From: Halalkalibacter sp. APA_J-10(15) | Lineage (GTDB): Bacteria > Bacillota > Bacilli > Bacillales > Bacillaceae_D | Assembly: GCF_023017105.1 (NCBI RefSeq) | Contig: NZ_JALKEV010000003.1 | Coordinates: 186,001 to 250,000 of the forward strand | Direction of reading: 5' to 3' | DNA length: 64,000 nt | Shown: positions 8,777 through 18,489 of the stretch, piece after piece | How positions within the stretch are numbered: the stretch's first letter is position 1 | How the letters are laid out: each line of letters starts with the position of its first letter | The notes under the pieces: model-generated | What the model saw: only the letters and a program-made list of their open reading frames with translations | Told to the model about the DNA's origin: nothing | Databases searched by the model: none | Translations under genes and position numbers: made by a program

Positions 8777-10152
8777 ATGTAGCAGAATTCTATGAAGTGA
8801 TCGTTTCTAAGGATAAAATGAATGCAACTATTCGACAAGTAGAAAAAAGAAATGAAGACGATAAAATCACAGCAGAAGATTTAAAGCGCTTGTTATATGA
8901 CCATGACGTTGTCTATGGAATTGATGATTCAGTATTAAACCTTTTTGTTAATACACCGATTATTAGTCAAGAGCTTGTAGTAGCAAAAGGGAAAGCTCCG
9001 AAAGATGGTCATAATGCTTATTTAAAACCAATTTCATTTAATGAAAAAGCAAAAGATATAGAAAGCTATGAAAATATTGATATGCGAGATGTTGTGGACA
9101 TTCCAACAGTTGTGATTGGTGAAAAAGTAGGAGAGAAAATTCAAGCAACGCCAGGAGAAGATGGTATAAATATAAATAACGAACAAGTACCCGCTAAGCC
9201 AGGTCATGATTTCAAGCTTGCGAAAGGAAAAAATACGAAAATTAGTGATAATGAGCTGGAACTTTATTCCTTAATTAATGGTCAAATTAGTGTCGATAAA
9301 TATACGATCCATGTACATCCTACATATGAAATTAAAGGTGACCTTTCCATGAAAACAGGAAATGTTGATTTTGTAGGTAATGTCATCATTAATGGAAATG
9401 TTCCGGCTGGTTATTCAGTAAATGCAGTAGGTGATATTAGAGTCACTGGTACAGTTGAAGCTGCAACCCTTATTTCTGGTGGTTCTATCTTTATTGGTTC
9501 AGGGGTGGTAGGCCAGCATAAAAGCTATCTTGAGGCTGAAAAAGATATTAAAACAGCTTTTATAAATGAGGGAACTGTTAAAGCTGGCGGAATAGTTGAA
9601 GTAACACAAACCATTTTACATAGCCAAGTAACATCAGGGAAAATGGTCATTTGCAATCGAGGAAGAGGCCTTATAGTAGGAGGGGCTATTTCCGCAATCG
9701 AAACGATTAAAGCTAAAGAAATTGGAAATGATATGCATACTCAAACAGACTTATTTATCGGTCTTACAAAAGATACCATTGATGAGCATAAAGCTCTTGA
9801 AAAAGAAATGAATGAAATTAATGATGCATTAAAAAAGCTCACTCAGCTGTTAAGAACATTTTTAACAAAAGAGAAGAAAAACGGGACTTTAGAAGGGAGA
9901 GATAAACAAACAAAATTAAAAGTATTGCACTCATATCAAGAAAATAATGAAAAAAAACTAAAAATTCAAGAAAGATATTCTGAATTAGATGATATGATTG
10001 CCAATGAAGGAACTGGCCATGTGATTGCCGAAAAGAAGATGTATGGTAATGTTTCTGTTCACTTTGGTAAATACAAACGAACACTGAGATCTAATTACTC
10101 TAGACCGACTGTGAAAATGGAAGATAGCGAGATTAAAATCATAACGAAATAA
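8770..10152 (+). CDS. DUF342 (FapA-type) protein of the motility operon
   Basis: Predicted cytosolic protein of 460 residues with the DUF342/FapA fold: a mixed N-terminal domain, then a right-handed beta-helix-like central region (about residues 195-320) with repeated short strands and glycines (for example GDLSMKTGNVDFVGNV, GDIRVTGTVEAATLISGG), followed by a long charged helical, probably coiled-coil segment and a short C-terminal tail. DUF342 proteins are often encoded near flagellar genes; a specific function is not established from sequence. ATG 8770 overlaps the sigD stop (ATGGTAG), so it is co-translated with sigD. B. subtilis has swrB directly at this place. Confidence 0.88.
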   Translation: MVDVAEFYEVIVSKDKMNATIRQVEKRNEDDKITAEDLKRLLYDHDVVYGIDDSVLNLFVNTPIISQELVVAKGKAPKDGHNAYLKPISFNEKAKDIESYENIDMRDVVDIPTVVIGEKVGEKIQATPGEDGININNEQVPAKPGHDFKLAKGKNTKISDNELELYSLINGQISVDKYTIHVHPTYEIKGDLSMKTGNVDFVGNVIINGNVPAGYSVNAVGDIRVTGTVEAATLISGGSIFIGSGVVGQHKSYLEAEKDIKTAFINEGTVKAGGIVEVTQTILHSQVTSGKMVICNRGRGLIVGGAISAIETIKAKEIGNDMHTQTDLFIGLTKDTIDEHKALEKEMNEINDALKKLTQLLRTFLTKEKKNGTLEGRDKQTKLKVLHSYQENNEKKLKIQERYSELDDMIANEGTGHVIAEKKMYGNVSVHFGKYKRTLRSNYSRPTVKMEDSEIKIITK

Positions 10153-10187
10153 CAAGTAAGCGTTTACTTGGATTGGAGGGGATAGTC

Positions 10188-10496
10188 ATGAGTATACGTC
10201 CGGTTGAAGTACAAGGGTCTTTTCCTCAATCACAAAAATCAGGTAAAATTCAAGAGCAACTTCAGCAACGAGGTCAAACATCACAAGACGTGATTGCCCA
10301 GCAAGAGAAAGAAGAAGCTAGAAAGTTACGTCAGCAAGTGAAGCAATCAGACGAATCTGAGCAGTCAAGGTTTCACAAGGATCGAGAATCTGAGCAACAA
10401 GAACAGAGTAATCAAGAAAGAAAACAAAAAAAACAAGAAGAGCCTACAAAACAAAAGCATCCTTATAAAGGAAACTTTATTGATTTTTCAGGATAG
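10188..10496 (+). CDS. Small highly charged protein of unknown function
   Basis: No known domain is recognised. Start ATG 10188 was chosen because GGAGGGG lies 7 bases upstream; a TTG at 10173 overlaps that ribosome site. The 102-residue product is hydrophilic, rich in Gln, Glu, Lys and Arg, and almost certainly helical or disordered in the middle (QQEKEEARKLRQQVKQSD), ending in a conserved-looking aromatic tail (PYKGNFIDFSG). It sits between the DUF342 gene and swrB in the same operon, which suggests a motility-linked or regulatory role, but that is inference only. No membrane segment or signal peptide. Confidence 0.75.
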   Translation: MSIRPVEVQGSFPQSQKSGKIQEQLQQRGQTSQDVIAQQEKEEARKLRQQVKQSDESEQSRFHKDRESEQQEQSNQERKQKKQEEPTKQKHPYKGNFIDFSG

Positions 10497-10507
10497 AAGG
10501 GAATTGT

Positions 10508-10987
10508 ATGCTTGAATTATTAGTAGTCATTAGTTTATTACTGCATGGTTTTACGTTTTTATGGATTATGATTTTATTGCAGCGGATACGACATGTACAG
10601 AGCCAGCCAGATAGTATGAATCAGCTACAATCAGAAATGGAAGACATATTATTAGCGTATACAACAGAAATGAAAGAAGAGAATGAACGATTGCTTGAGA
10701 AGGTACAAAGAAATAAGCATCAAACGACAAGGAGTTTAGTGGAGGAACAATCAGCTAAAGCTTCAAATGATTCAATACAGCTAGAAGCGAAAGAGGAACA
10801 GGAACAGGAAGATTCTCTCCCATATATTCCTCCTATAGAAATAAACGAACAAGAAACATACGAAAAATCCTATACAGTAAAAGTATTAGAGTTAGCACAG
10901 TCCGGTCTCACTTCCGAGCAAATTGCCAAAAAATTAAAAATGGGAAAAGGTGAAGTTGAGCTTATACTGAAATTTCATCAATCATGA
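10508..10987 (+). CDS. swrB: SwrB-like motility protein
   Basis: A 159-residue single-pass protein: an N-terminal hydrophobic helix (residues 1-25), a charged coiled-coil-like middle with many Glu and Gln, and a C-terminal helix-turn-helix-like module (VLELAQSGLTSEQIAKKL) as in the SwrB/YlxL family. In B. subtilis SwrB promotes flagellar basal-body completion and so raises sigma-D activity. The location right before rpsB is the same as in B. subtilis. Overall sequence is poorly conserved in the family, so the call rests on architecture and synteny. Last gene of the fla/che operon. Confidence 0.8.
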   Translation: MLELLVVISLLLHGFTFLWIMILLQRIRHVQSQPDSMNQLQSEMEDILLAYTTEMKEENERLLEKVQRNKHQTTRSLVEEQSAKASNDSIQLEAKEEQEQEDSLPYIPPIEINEQETYEKSYTVKVLELAQSGLTSEQIAKKLKMGKGEVELILKFHQS

Positions 10988-10997
10988 CAATCCATAC

Positions 10998-11026
10998 TTG
11001 CGCCGCTAGTGGCAATGTGGTATAGT
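10998..11026 (+). promoter_or_regulatory. Sigma-A promoter of rpsB with ~110-nt leader
   Basis: TTGCGC (10998-11003) and TATAGT (11021-11026) are separated by exactly 17 bases, a good housekeeping-sigma match in the gap after swrB. It separates rpsB from the fla/che operon. The transcript would have a leader of roughly 110 bases before the GTG start; such leaders in ribosomal-protein genes can carry autoregulatory folds, but no known motif was identified here. Confidence 0.7.
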
Positions 11027-11141
11027 AATTCTCGGTGTTAATCACACACGCTATTTGATTTATGAAAAGGTGCTGAATCCAGTCTTTCATAAAAATGATC
11101 ATAGCGGAGGAAAAAAACCATAAATGAAGGAGGTGTTGGAT

Positions 11142-11867
11142 GTGGCAGTAATCTCCATGAAGCAATTATTAGAAGCTGGTGTTCACTTCGGTCATCAAAC
11201 TCGACGATGGAACCCTAAAATGGATCGCTACATCTTCACAGAAAGAAACGGTATTTACATTATTGATTTACAAAAAACAGTTAAGAAGGTTGAAGAAGCG
11301 TATCAATTTGTTCGTGATTTAGCTGCTGACGGTGGAAAGGTATTGTTTGTTGGTACGAAAAAACAAGCTCAAGACTCTGTCAAAGATGAAGCAGAACGTT
11401 GCGGCATGTATTATATTAACCAACGTTGGTTAGGTGGTACTCTTACAAACTTCGAGACTATTCAAAAACGTATTGCACGTCTTAAGAAACTTGAGAAAAT
11501 GCAAGAGGATGGAACATTTGATGTTCTTCCTAAGAAAGAAGTTATTCTTCTTAAAAAGGAAATGGATCGTCTTGAAAAGTTTTTAGGCGGTATTAAAGAT
11601 ATGCAAGACGTCCCTGATGCTTTATTTGTTATTGACCCTCGTAAGGAACGTATTGCAATTGCCGAAGCACATAAGTTAAACATTCCAATTGTTGCAATTG
11701 TTGATACGAATTGTGATCCGGATGAGATTGACTATGTTATTCCAGGTAACGATGATGCCATTCGCGCAGTTAAATTATTAACTGGTAAGATGGCAGATGC
11801 AGTCATTGAAGCAACTTCTGCTGAAGCTGAAGAGGTTGAGGAAGAAGAAGAAACGACAACAGCTTAA
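11142..11867 (+). CDS. rpsB: 30S ribosomal protein S2
   Basis: Ribosomal protein S2 of the small subunit, needed for S1-type mRNA docking and assembly. GTG at 11142 is taken as start: it stands 8 bases after AAGGAGG and yields [13 protein letters not shown], matching the family N-terminus; an ATG at 11124 overlaps the ribosome site. The 241-residue product has the signatures [14 protein letters not shown] and [15 protein letters not shown], and ends in an acidic tail ([12 protein letters not shown]). The gene has its own promoter and is followed by a strong terminator. Confidence 0.97.
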   Translation: MAVISMKQLLEAGVHFGHQTRRWNPKMDRYIFTERNGIYIIDLQKTVKKVEEAYQFVRDLAADGGKVLFVGTKKQAQDSVKDEAERCGMYYINQRWLGGTLTNFETIQKRIARLKKLEKMQEDGTFDVLPKKEVILLKKEMDRLEKFLGGIKDMQDVPDALFVIDPRKERIAIAEAHKLNIPIVAIVDTNCDPDEIDYVIPGNDDAIRAVKLLTGKMADAVIEATSAEAEEVEEEEETTTA

Positions 11868-11885
11868 TTATTGTACTCAAATGGG

Positions 11886-11920
11886 GTGGTAAAGGGGGAT
11901 TACCCTTTACCACTTTTTTA
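11886..11920 (+). terminator. Rho-independent terminator after rpsB
   Basis: Perfect 11-bp stem (11886-11896 with 11903-11913: GTGGTAAAGGG / CCCTTTACCAC), 6-base loop, then TTTTTT. It separates rpsB from tsf, so tsf expression depends on read-through or on an undetected promoter in 11921-12016. Confidence 0.9.
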
Positions 11921-12016
11921 GAAGTTAAGATTTTTTCAATTCTTAGACGATAAGTCCTTTTTATTACACAATATTTTCACATGATACATAAAGACAATTA
12001 AAAGGAGGCGTTATTT

Positions 12017-12898
12017 ATGGCAGTAACGGCGAGTATGGTAAAAGAACTACGTGAAAAAACAGGTGCTGGAATGATGGATTGTAAAAAAGCACTAACAGAA
12101 ACAGGTGGCGACATGGAAAAGGCAGTTGATTTCCTGCGCGAAAAAGGAATTGCAAAAGCTGCTAAAAAAGCGGACCGTGTTGCAGCAGAAGGGTTAACAA
12201 TTGTTAAATCTGAAGGCAATAAAGCGGTTATTGCTGAAATTAACTCTGAAACAGATTTCGTTGCTAAAAATGAAAACTTCCAAAAATTAGTTGGTGACCT
12301 AGCTGATTTTGTATTGAAAAATGAGCCTACTACTGTTGAAGAAGCACTTGGGCAAGAGTTTGCTCCTGGACAAACAGTCGAAGAGTTCATTAATTCATCT
12401 ATTGCTAAAATCGGTGAAAAAATTTCATTACGTCGTTTTGTAGTAGTATCCAAAGCTGATGGTGATACTTTTGGTGAGTATTTGCATATGGGTGGGCGTA
12501 TTGGTGTACTAACAATTCTAGAAGGCACATCTGATAGTGAATTAGCTAAAGATATTGCTATGCATATCGCTGCTATTAACCCGAAGTATGTATCGCGTGA
12601 TCAAGTTGCTCAGGATGAAGTAGAGCGTGAACGCGAAGTATTAAAGCAACAAGCACTTAATGAAGGTAAGCCAGAAAATATTGTTGAAAAAATGGTTGAA
12701 GGCCGACTCGGAAAGTTCTTTGAACAAGTATGTTTAAATGATCAAGCATTTGTTAAAGATGGAGATCAAAAGGTAGGCAAATATGTAAAAGCAAAAGATG
12801 CTGAAGTAAAAGGTTTCATTCGCTATGAAGTTGGAGAAGGAATTGAGAAGCGTGAAGACAACTTCGCTGAAGAAGTTATGTCTCAAGTGAAAAAATAA
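12017..12898 (+). CDS. tsf: Translation elongation factor Ts
   Basis: Nucleotide-exchange factor for EF-Tu. The 293-residue product begins with the family signature [16 protein letters not shown] (UBA-like N-terminal domain), followed by [13 protein letters not shown], the core contact region with EF-Tu, and a two-subdomain dimerisation core. ATG 12017 follows AAAAGGAGGCG. Length is the same as in B. subtilis. Standard rpsB-tsf-pyrH-frr order. Confidence 0.97.
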   Translation: MAVTASMVKELREKTGAGMMDCKKALTETGGDMEKAVDFLREKGIAKAAKKADRVAAEGLTIVKSEGNKAVIAEINSETDFVAKNENFQKLVGDLADFVLKNEPTTVEEALGQEFAPGQTVEEFINSSIAKIGEKISLRRFVVVSKADGDTFGEYLHMGGRIGVLTILEGTSDSELAKDIAMHIAAINPKYVSRDQVAQDEVEREREVLKQQALNEGKPENIVEKMVEGRLGKFFEQVCLNDQAFVKDGDQKVGKYVKAKDAEVKGFIRYEVGEGIEKREDNFAEEVMSQVKK

Positions 12899-12903
12899 AG
12901 ATG

Positions 12904-12930
12904 AAGGGACACGAAGGTGTGTCCCTTTTT
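12904..12930 (+). terminator. Terminator/attenuator between tsf and pyrH
   Basis: Nine-bp stem AAGGGACAC (12904-12912) with GTGTCCCTT (12919-12927), six-base loop, followed by a short T run. It starts 6 bases after the tsf stop. Because pyrH follows within 45 bases and no clear promoter is seen between, it may act as a partial terminator that lowers pyrH-frr relative to tsf. Confidence 0.8.
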
Positions 12931-12972
12931 CACAAGAAGATGGTAAAACTTCAGGTTCGAGCGGAGGTCACT

Positions 12973-13692
12973 ATGAAATCATATAATCGAGTAGTTTTAA
13001 AATTAAGCGGGGAAGCCCTAGCTGGTGATCAAGGGTATGGAATTGATCCATTGGTTATACAATCTATTGCCAAGCAAATTAAAGAAATTGTCGAATTAAA
13101 TGTTGAAGTAGCTGTTGTAGTTGGTGGTGGAAACATTTGGCGAGGTATGGCAGGTAGTGCAAAAGGAATGGATCGTGCGACTGCTGACTATATGGGGATG
13201 CTTGCAACTGTCATGAATTCATTAGCATTACAAGATGGGCTTGAAGATATTGGGGTTGAAACGAGAGTTCAAACCTCGATTGAAATGCGTCAAGTAGCTG
13301 AACCGTATATACGTCGAAAGGCGATTCGTCATCTTGAAAAGAAACGTGTTGTTATTTTTGCTGCAGGGACAGGTAACCCTTATTTTTCTACTGATACAAC
13401 TGCTGCATTACGTGCAGCTGAAATAGAGGCAGAAGTGATCCTTATGGCAAAAAATAAAGTCGATGGTGTTTATAGCGCAGATCCATCAGTCGATGCTTCC
13501 GCAAAAAAATATACAACGCTCTCCTTTATGGATGTGTTAAAAGAAGGTTTAGCTGTTATGGACTCAACAGCATCATCTCTTTGTATGGACAATGACATAC
13601 CATTAATTGTCTTTTCGATTATGGAAGAAGGTAATATTAAAAAAGCCGTTACAGGTGAAGAAATTGGAACAATTGTCAGGGGGAATGAATAA
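12973..13692 (+). CDS. pyrH: UMP kinase
   Basis: Phosphorylates UMP to UDP with ATP, the first committed step to UTP and CTP; cytosolic hexamer. Start ATG 12973 was chosen because GCGGAGG is 7 bases upstream and the product then begins [16 protein letters not shown] as in the family; the longer frame from 12901 would read through the terminator hairpin. The 239-residue amino-acid-kinase fold shows [10 protein letters not shown], the [16 protein letters not shown] loop and [16 protein letters not shown] overlaps the frr ATG by one base (TAATG). Confidence 0.97.
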   Translation: MKSYNRVVLKLSGEALAGDQGYGIDPLVIQSIAKQIKEIVELNVEVAVVVGGGNIWRGMAGSAKGMDRATADYMGMLATVMNSLALQDGLEDIGVETRVQTSIEMRQVAEPYIRRKAIRHLEKKRVVIFAAGTGNPYFSTDTTAALRAAEIEAEVILMAKNKVDGVYSADPSVDASAKKYTTLSFMDVLKEGLAVMDSTASSLCMDNDIPLIVFSIMEEGNIKKAVTGEEIGTIVRGNE

Positions 13693-14249
13693 TGTCAAAG
13701 GAAATTATTAATGACGCGAAATCAAGGATGGAAAAGGCGATTGATTCGTTAAATAGAGATTTGGCTAAGCTTAGAGCCGGTCGAGCAAATCCTGCTCTCC
13801 TAGATCGAATAACAGTTGAGTACTACGGAGCTGAAACTCCGTTAAATCAGCTTGCAACGATTTCGGTACCAGAAGCGCGATTATTGACAATTCAACCATT
13901 TGATAAGTCTTCAATTGGTGAAATTGAGCGTGCAATTTTGAAATCTGAGTTAGGTTTAACACCTGCTAATGATGGATCTATTATTCGAATAACGATTCCA
14001 CCATTAACAGAGGAGCGTCGTAAAGAATTAGTGAAAATGGTTAAGAAATCAGCTGAAGAGGCAAAGGTTGCTATTCGTAACGTACGTCGTGATGCAAATG
14101 ATACACTGAAAAAAGGACAAAAGGATGGCGAGTTAACTGAAGATGATCTTCGTCGTTATACAGATGAAATGCAAAAATTAACAGATACGTATACAGCTAA
14201 GGTTGATGATGTTTCCGACCATAAAGAAAAAGAAATCATGGAAGTGTAA
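13692..14249 (+). CDS. frr: Ribosome recycling factor
   Basis: Releases ribosomes from mRNA after termination together with EF-G. The 185-residue protein shows the typical N-terminal helix and the signature [15 protein letters not shown], followed by the beta-rich second domain with [17 protein letters not shown]. Length is exactly that of the family. Start ATG 13692 shares a base with the pyrH stop codon, so the pair is coupled. Confidence 0.97.
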   Translation: MSKEIINDAKSRMEKAIDSLNRDLAKLRAGRANPALLDRITVEYYGAETPLNQLATISVPEARLLTIQPFDKSSIGEIERAILKSELGLTPANDGSIIRITIPPLTEERRKELVKMVKKSAEEAKVAIRNVRRDANDTLKKGQKDGELTEDDLRRYTDEMQKLTDTYTAKVDDVSDHKEKEIMEV

Positions 14250-14274
14250 GATCGATCCATGTAAAATAGAGATT

Positions 14275-14304
14275 AAAGACCCTCTTTTTTATAGGGGGTT
14301 TTTC
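14275..14304 (+). terminator. Terminator after frr
   Basis: Short stem ACCCTC (from 14279) with GGGGGT, one T-G pair, loop of T-rich bases, followed by TTTT. Lies 26 bases after the frr stop and closes the rpsB-tsf-pyrH-frr group. Confidence 0.7.
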
Positions 14305-14387
14305 CACTTTCATCCTACCATATAACGAGTAAGTGTACAGTTATGTAAGATGTTGAACCTGCTGTAAGTAGATGGAGGGCGCTTAAC

Positions 14388-15152
14388 ATGCTTGATAGAC
14401 TAACAAATTGGAGAACAAAACGTTCGAATGATGAAGATGAAATGCATTTATCAACGAATATACCGAAACACATTGCTATCATAATGGATGGAAACGGTCG
14501 TTGGGCAAAAAATAGAGGTTTACCGAGAATTGCTGGACACCGTGAAGGCATGAAGGTCATTAATAAAATTGTACGAAAAGCAAATGAGTTAGGTGTTGAA
14601 GTCTTAACACTTTACGCATTCTCAACGGAAAATTGGAAGCGTCCAAAAACAGAAGTTGATTTCTTAATGAAACTTCCCGAACGCTTCTTAGCGACTGAGT
14701 TACCACAATTAATGAAAGAAAATGTGAAAGTGCGTTTAATGGGAAGTATTAATGAATTACCAGAACATACAAAGAAGGCCGTTAACAAGGCCGTTGATCA
14801 AACCTCTGGTAATACCGGACTCATACTAAACTTTGCTTTAAATTACGGAAGTCGATTTGAGATAGCACTTGCGGTAAAAAAAATTAGTGAACAAGTTGAG
14901 CAAGGAATTATTAAGTCAGACGAAGTGAATGAGAATTTATTAACAGAGCATTTAATGACAGCTGAATTACGTGATCCAGATTTACTCATTCGTACGAGTG
15001 GAGAAATTCGATTAAGTAATTTTATGCTTTGGCAGGTTGCTTATAGTGAGTTTTGGTTTACGGAAGTATTGTGGCCGGATTTTAGTGAGCAGCATTTGGT
15101 TGAAGCGATCTTCGTCTATCAAAAACGTGCGAGAAGATACGGCGGTGTATAG
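14388..15152 (+). CDS. uppS: Undecaprenyl diphosphate synthase
   Basis: cis-Prenyltransferase that makes the C55 lipid carrier for peptidoglycan and other wall polymers from farnesyl-PP and isopentenyl-PP. The 254-residue protein has the signature HIAIIMDGNGRWAKNRG with catalytic D34, the AFSTENWKRP motif, and the C-terminal RTSGEIRLSNFMLWQ/ YSE region that binds the homoallylic substrate. Start ATG 14388 follows ATGGAGGGCG. Cytosolic, membrane-associated. Followed 14 bases later by cdsA, another envelope lipid gene. Confidence 0.97.
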   Translation: MLDRLTNWRTKRSNDEDEMHLSTNIPKHIAIIMDGNGRWAKNRGLPRIAGHREGMKVINKIVRKANELGVEVLTLYAFSTENWKRPKTEVDFLMKLPERFLATELPQLMKENVKVRLMGSINELPEHTKKAVNKAVDQTSGNTGLILNFALNYGSRFEIALAVKKISEQVEQGIIKSDEVNENLLTEHLMTAELRDPDLLIRTSGEIRLSNFMLWQVAYSEFWFTEVLWPDFSEQHLVEAIFVYQKRARRYGGV

Positions 15153-15166
15153 AGAGGGGCGAGGTT

Positions 15167-15964
15167 TTGAAGCAGCGAATTATTACAGGAGTCATCGGTG
15201 GGGCATTATTTGTTAGCTTTGTCATCATTGGTGGTTGGTTGTTTTCACTTTTTATAACGATTGTCGCATCGATTGCAATGATTGAGCTTTTAAAGATGAA
15301 AAAGATCAGACCAATCTCGCTAATGGGTATTATAAGCTTACTTTCAATGTGGCTATTACTTGTACCAACAGTATGGTATGATCAAGTTATTCCATTTTCA
15401 TTTACGAAAGTAGAAGTGTTTATCTTTGTGATTTTGGCTTTACTAATGTTTACGGTTCTTACAAAAAATACGTTTACATTTGATGAAGTTGGATTTGTAA
15501 TCGTGTCATCGGTCTATGTTGGCTTTGGGTTTCACTACTTAATTGTAACAAGGGAAATACCAGATTTGGGTATGATGCTTGTTTTCTTTATTTTGTTCAT
15601 TATTTGGACAACCGACTCTTCAGCGTATTTTGTTGGTCGCTCACTAGGTAAGCATAAATTATGGCCAGATATTAGTCCGAAGAAAACGATCGAAGGGTCG
15701 ATTGGTGGAATTATTGGTGCGATATTAATAGGTTCTACGTTTCATTTTATATATCCGCTATTTTCCAGTTTTTATCTCGCTTTAGTTGTGATTATTGTCG
15801 CATCAGTATTGGGGCAATTAGGAGATCTAGTAGAATCAGCTTTAAAGCGTCATTATGCAGTAAAGGATTCTGGAAATGTATTACCTGGTCATGGTGGGAT
15901 CTTAGATCGATTTGATAGTTTGATTTATGTGATGCCGATTTTACATTTGCTTCAGCTAATTTAA
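15167..15964 (+). CDS. cdsA: Phosphatidate cytidylyltransferase
   Basis: Makes CDP-diacylglycerol from CTP and phosphatidic acid, the branch point of phospholipid synthesis (pgsA, further along at 56863, uses the product). The 265-residue polytopic protein has about seven or eight membrane helices and the CDS signature in the last third: PKKTIEGSIGG, then GDLVESALKRHYAVKDSGNV and HGGILDRFDS with the metal-binding aspartates. Start is TTG 15167 behind GAGAGGGGCGAGG. Confidence 0.96.
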   Translation: MKQRIITGVIGGALFVSFVIIGGWLFSLFITIVASIAMIELLKMKKIRPISLMGIISLLSMWLLLVPTVWYDQVIPFSFTKVEVFIFVILALLMFTVLTKNTFTFDEVGFVIVSSVYVGFGFHYLIVTREIPDLGMMLVFFILFIIWTTDSSAYFVGRSLGKHKLWPDISPKKTIEGSIGGIIGAILIGSTFHFIYPLFSSFYLALVVIIVASVLGQLGDLVESALKRHYAVKDSGNVLPGHGGILDRFDSLIYVMPILHLLQLI

Positions 15965-16018
15965 AATCATATCGTTTGTTTAGCAAGAAGAATCCTTGGA
16001 ATAATGTAGGTGAAAAGA

Positions 16019-17167
16019 TTGAAGCATATTAGCTTATTAGGTGCGACAGGTTCGATAGGGACACAAACTCTTGATGTAATTAGACAGTTTCCTAAACAAT
16101 TCTCACTTGTAGCGATGTCAGTTGGACGAAATATTGATCTAGCAATTGAACAAATACATGAATTTAAACCGTCAGTTGTTTCGGTCATGTCAAAGACTGA
16201 ATATGACAAGTTAGTTCATCAAGTTCCGAGTGATACAAAAATCGTTTGGGGGGATGAAGGACTAATTGAAGTTGCAACTATTTCGAAAGTGAGTATTGTC
16301 GTAAATGCTGTCATTGGCAGTGTAGGATTAGCGCCTACGTTAGCGGCGATTCGTGAAGGGAAAACAATAGCGATTGCGAATAAAGAAACTCTTGTGACAG
16401 CAGGTCATATTGTTACGAATGAAGCAAAACGTGCCAATGTTTCTTTACTGCCGGTTGATAGTGAGCATTCAGCTATTTTTCAAGCTTTACAAGGTGAACA
16501 AAGAAGTGAAATTGATAAGTTAATATTAACCGCTTCAGGTGGAAGCTTTAGAGATCGTTCTCGTTCTGATTTAAAAGGTGTAACCGTTCAAGAGGCTTTG
16601 CAGCATCCTAATTGGTCAATGGGAGCTAAGATTACAATTGACTCTGCCACGATGATGAACAAAGGGTTAGAGATTATTGAGGCACATTGGTTATTTGATA
16701 TACCATACGAGAAGATTGATGTATTACTACATAAAGAAAGTATTATTCATTCAATGGTTGAATACATTGATGGAAGTGTCATTGCGCAATTAGGAACTCC
16801 TGATATGAAAGTACCGATTCAGTATGCGCTGACTTATCCAAATAGATTTCAAAATTTCACTAATGAACGACTAAAGCTATCAGAAATCGGACAATTACAT
16901 TTTCAAGCGATGGATGTCGAACGCTATCGTTGTGTGGAATTCGCATATGAGGCAGGACGAATTGGCGGGACGATGCCGACGGTATTAAATGCAGCAAATG
17001 AAGTAGCGGTATCTCATTTTCTTCAAAACCGGTTGTCGTTTCTTGGGATTGAATCAGTCATAGAACAAGCTATGACTGAACATGAAGCGATTCAACAACC
17101 ATCACTAGAAGAAATAGTAGCAGTAGATTTAGAAACACGTCAATTCATTAATACATTGATTAAATAA
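16019..17167 (+). CDS. dxr: 1-Deoxy-D-xylulose 5-phosphate reductoisomerase
   Basis: NADPH-dependent second step of the MEP isoprenoid pathway, which feeds UppS upstream. I prefer TTG 16019 as start: it has AGGTG six bases upstream and the product begins [14 protein letters not shown] like family members; a GTG at 16010 would give three more residues but overlaps that site. The 382-residue product has the NADPH loop [17 protein letters not shown], metal-binding VDSEHSA, the flexible SGGSFRD segment, [15 protein letters not shown] and NAANEVA. Cytosolic. Confidence 0.96.
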   Translation: MKHISLLGATGSIGTQTLDVIRQFPKQFSLVAMSVGRNIDLAIEQIHEFKPSVVSVMSKTEYDKLVHQVPSDTKIVWGDEGLIEVATISKVSIVVNAVIGSVGLAPTLAAIREGKTIAIANKETLVTAGHIVTNEAKRANVSLLPVDSEHSAIFQALQGEQRSEIDKLILTASGGSFRDRSRSDLKGVTVQEALQHPNWSMGAKITIDSATMMNKGLEIIEAHWLFDIPYEKIDVLLHKESIIHSMVEYIDGSVIAQLGTPDMKVPIQYALTYPNRFQNFTNERLKLSEIGQLHFQAMDVERYRCVEFAYEAGRIGGTMPTVLNAANEVAVSHFLQNRLSFLGIESVIEQAMTEHEAIQQPSLEEIVAVDLETRQFINTLIK

Positions 17168-17186
17168 GAAAGGTGGTCGTCATTAG

Positions 17187-18452
17187 ATGCAATCTATTCA
17201 AACGATTTTAGCGGTCATTGTTATTTTTGGCCTTCTCGTATCCATTCATGAATGGGGACACCTTTATTTTGCTAAACGTGCAGGAATACTTTGCCGTGAA
17301 TTTGCTATTGGATTTGGACCGAAAATTTACTCTTTTAAAAAGAACGAAACGGTTTATACAATTAGACTCTTGCCGCTCGGTGGGTTTGTTCGAATGGCTG
17401 GTGAAGACCCCGAGATGATTCAAATTAAACCAGGATACGAGATTGGTTTAGTTTTTAATCAAAAAGGAAAAGTTTCCCAAATAATCATTAATAACAAATC
17501 AAAGCATCCTGAAGCACAAGTTGTGCAAGTTGAAAAGATAGATCTGGAAAAGCATCTAGTTGTAGAAGCTTATAACCAGGAGGAAGAACTTGTTCAATAT
17601 GAAATTGATGAGAAAGCACACTACATTCAAGATGAACAAGCAACTCAAATTGCTCCGTGGAATCGTCAGTTTGGATCTAAATCAGTAGGTCAACGAGCGA
17701 TGGCTATATTTGCAGGGCCATTGATGAATTTTGCCTTAGCGGTTGTTATTTTAATTGCTTATGCTTTATTGCAAGGTATGCCTGTTGATGAAGCAAGAAT
17801 TGGCGATGTGACTAGTGATGGGGTAGCCATTTCAGCAGGGCTACAAAAAGATGATGTAGTCTTGTCTATTAATAATCATTCATTATCGACGTGGGAAGAA
17901 ATGACATCGATCATTCAAGAACACCCAAATGAGGAGCTTATTTTTGAAGTAGAGCGTGAAGGTGAAACATTAACCATTCCTGTTGTTCCAGAAGCTAGAG
18001 AAGGACAGTTTGGAGAAAATGAAGGGTTTGTTGGTATTCGTGGTCCGACAGAATTCTCGATCGTCGGAGCTGTTCAATTTGGTTTCACTCAAACATACAT
18101 GTTTGCTTCAATGATTTTTGAAGTGTTAGGAATGTTGTTTACTGGAGAATTCAAATTAGACTATGTTTCAGGCCCTGTCGGTATTTATAATTACACAGGT
18201 GAAGCGGCAGCACTAGGAATATTTGTGTTAATGCAATGGGCAGCTGCATTAAGTGTAAATTTAGGTATTATTAATTTATTGCCTTTACCAGCAATGGACG
18301 GTGGTCGATTGACGTTTATTGGATTAGAGGCTTTGCGTGGAAAGCCAATTGACCCACAGAAGGAAGGCTTTGTTCATTTTATTGGCTTTGTCTTATTAAT
18401 GTTATTAGTTATTGTCGTAACATGGAATGATATAACGACGTTATTTATGTAG
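17187..18452 (+). CDS. rasP: Site-2 intramembrane protease RasP/RseP
   Basis: Zinc metalloprotease that cleaves within membrane helices, for example in anti-sigma factors such as RsiW, FtsL and signal-peptide remnants in Bacillus. The 421-residue protein has the zinc motif HEWGH (H21, E22, H25) in the first membrane helix, a PDZ domain around residues 205-260 ([13 protein letters not shown]), and the second active-site motif [12 protein letters not shown] near residue 365 in the penultimate helix. ATG 17187 follows AAAGGTGG. The location between dxr and proS is the usual one. Confidence 0.96.
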   Translation: MQSIQTILAVIVIFGLLVSIHEWGHLYFAKRAGILCREFAIGFGPKIYSFKKNETVYTIRLLPLGGFVRMAGEDPEMIQIKPGYEIGLVFNQKGKVSQIIINNKSKHPEAQVVQVEKIDLEKHLVVEAYNQEEELVQYEIDEKAHYIQDEQATQIAPWNRQFGSKSVGQRAMAIFAGPLMNFALAVVILIAYALLQGMPVDEARIGDVTSDGVAISAGLQKDDVVLSINNHSLSTWEEMTSIIQEHPNEELIFEVEREGETLTIPVVPEAREGQFGENEGFVGIRGPTEFSIVGAVQFGFTQTYMFASMIFEVLGMLFTGEFKLDYVSGPVGIYNYTGEAAALGIFVLMQWAAALSVNLGIINLLPLPAMDGGRLTFIGLEALRGKPIDPQKEGFVHFIGFVLLMLLVIVVTWNDITTLFM

Positions 18453-18489
18453 GAACGAACAAGTATCTAAATAGAAAGGAATTTGAAGG

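Noticed and set aside
18453-18489. T-box leader before proS
   Set aside because: The gap is only 37 bases; there is no specifier loop or T-box sequence.
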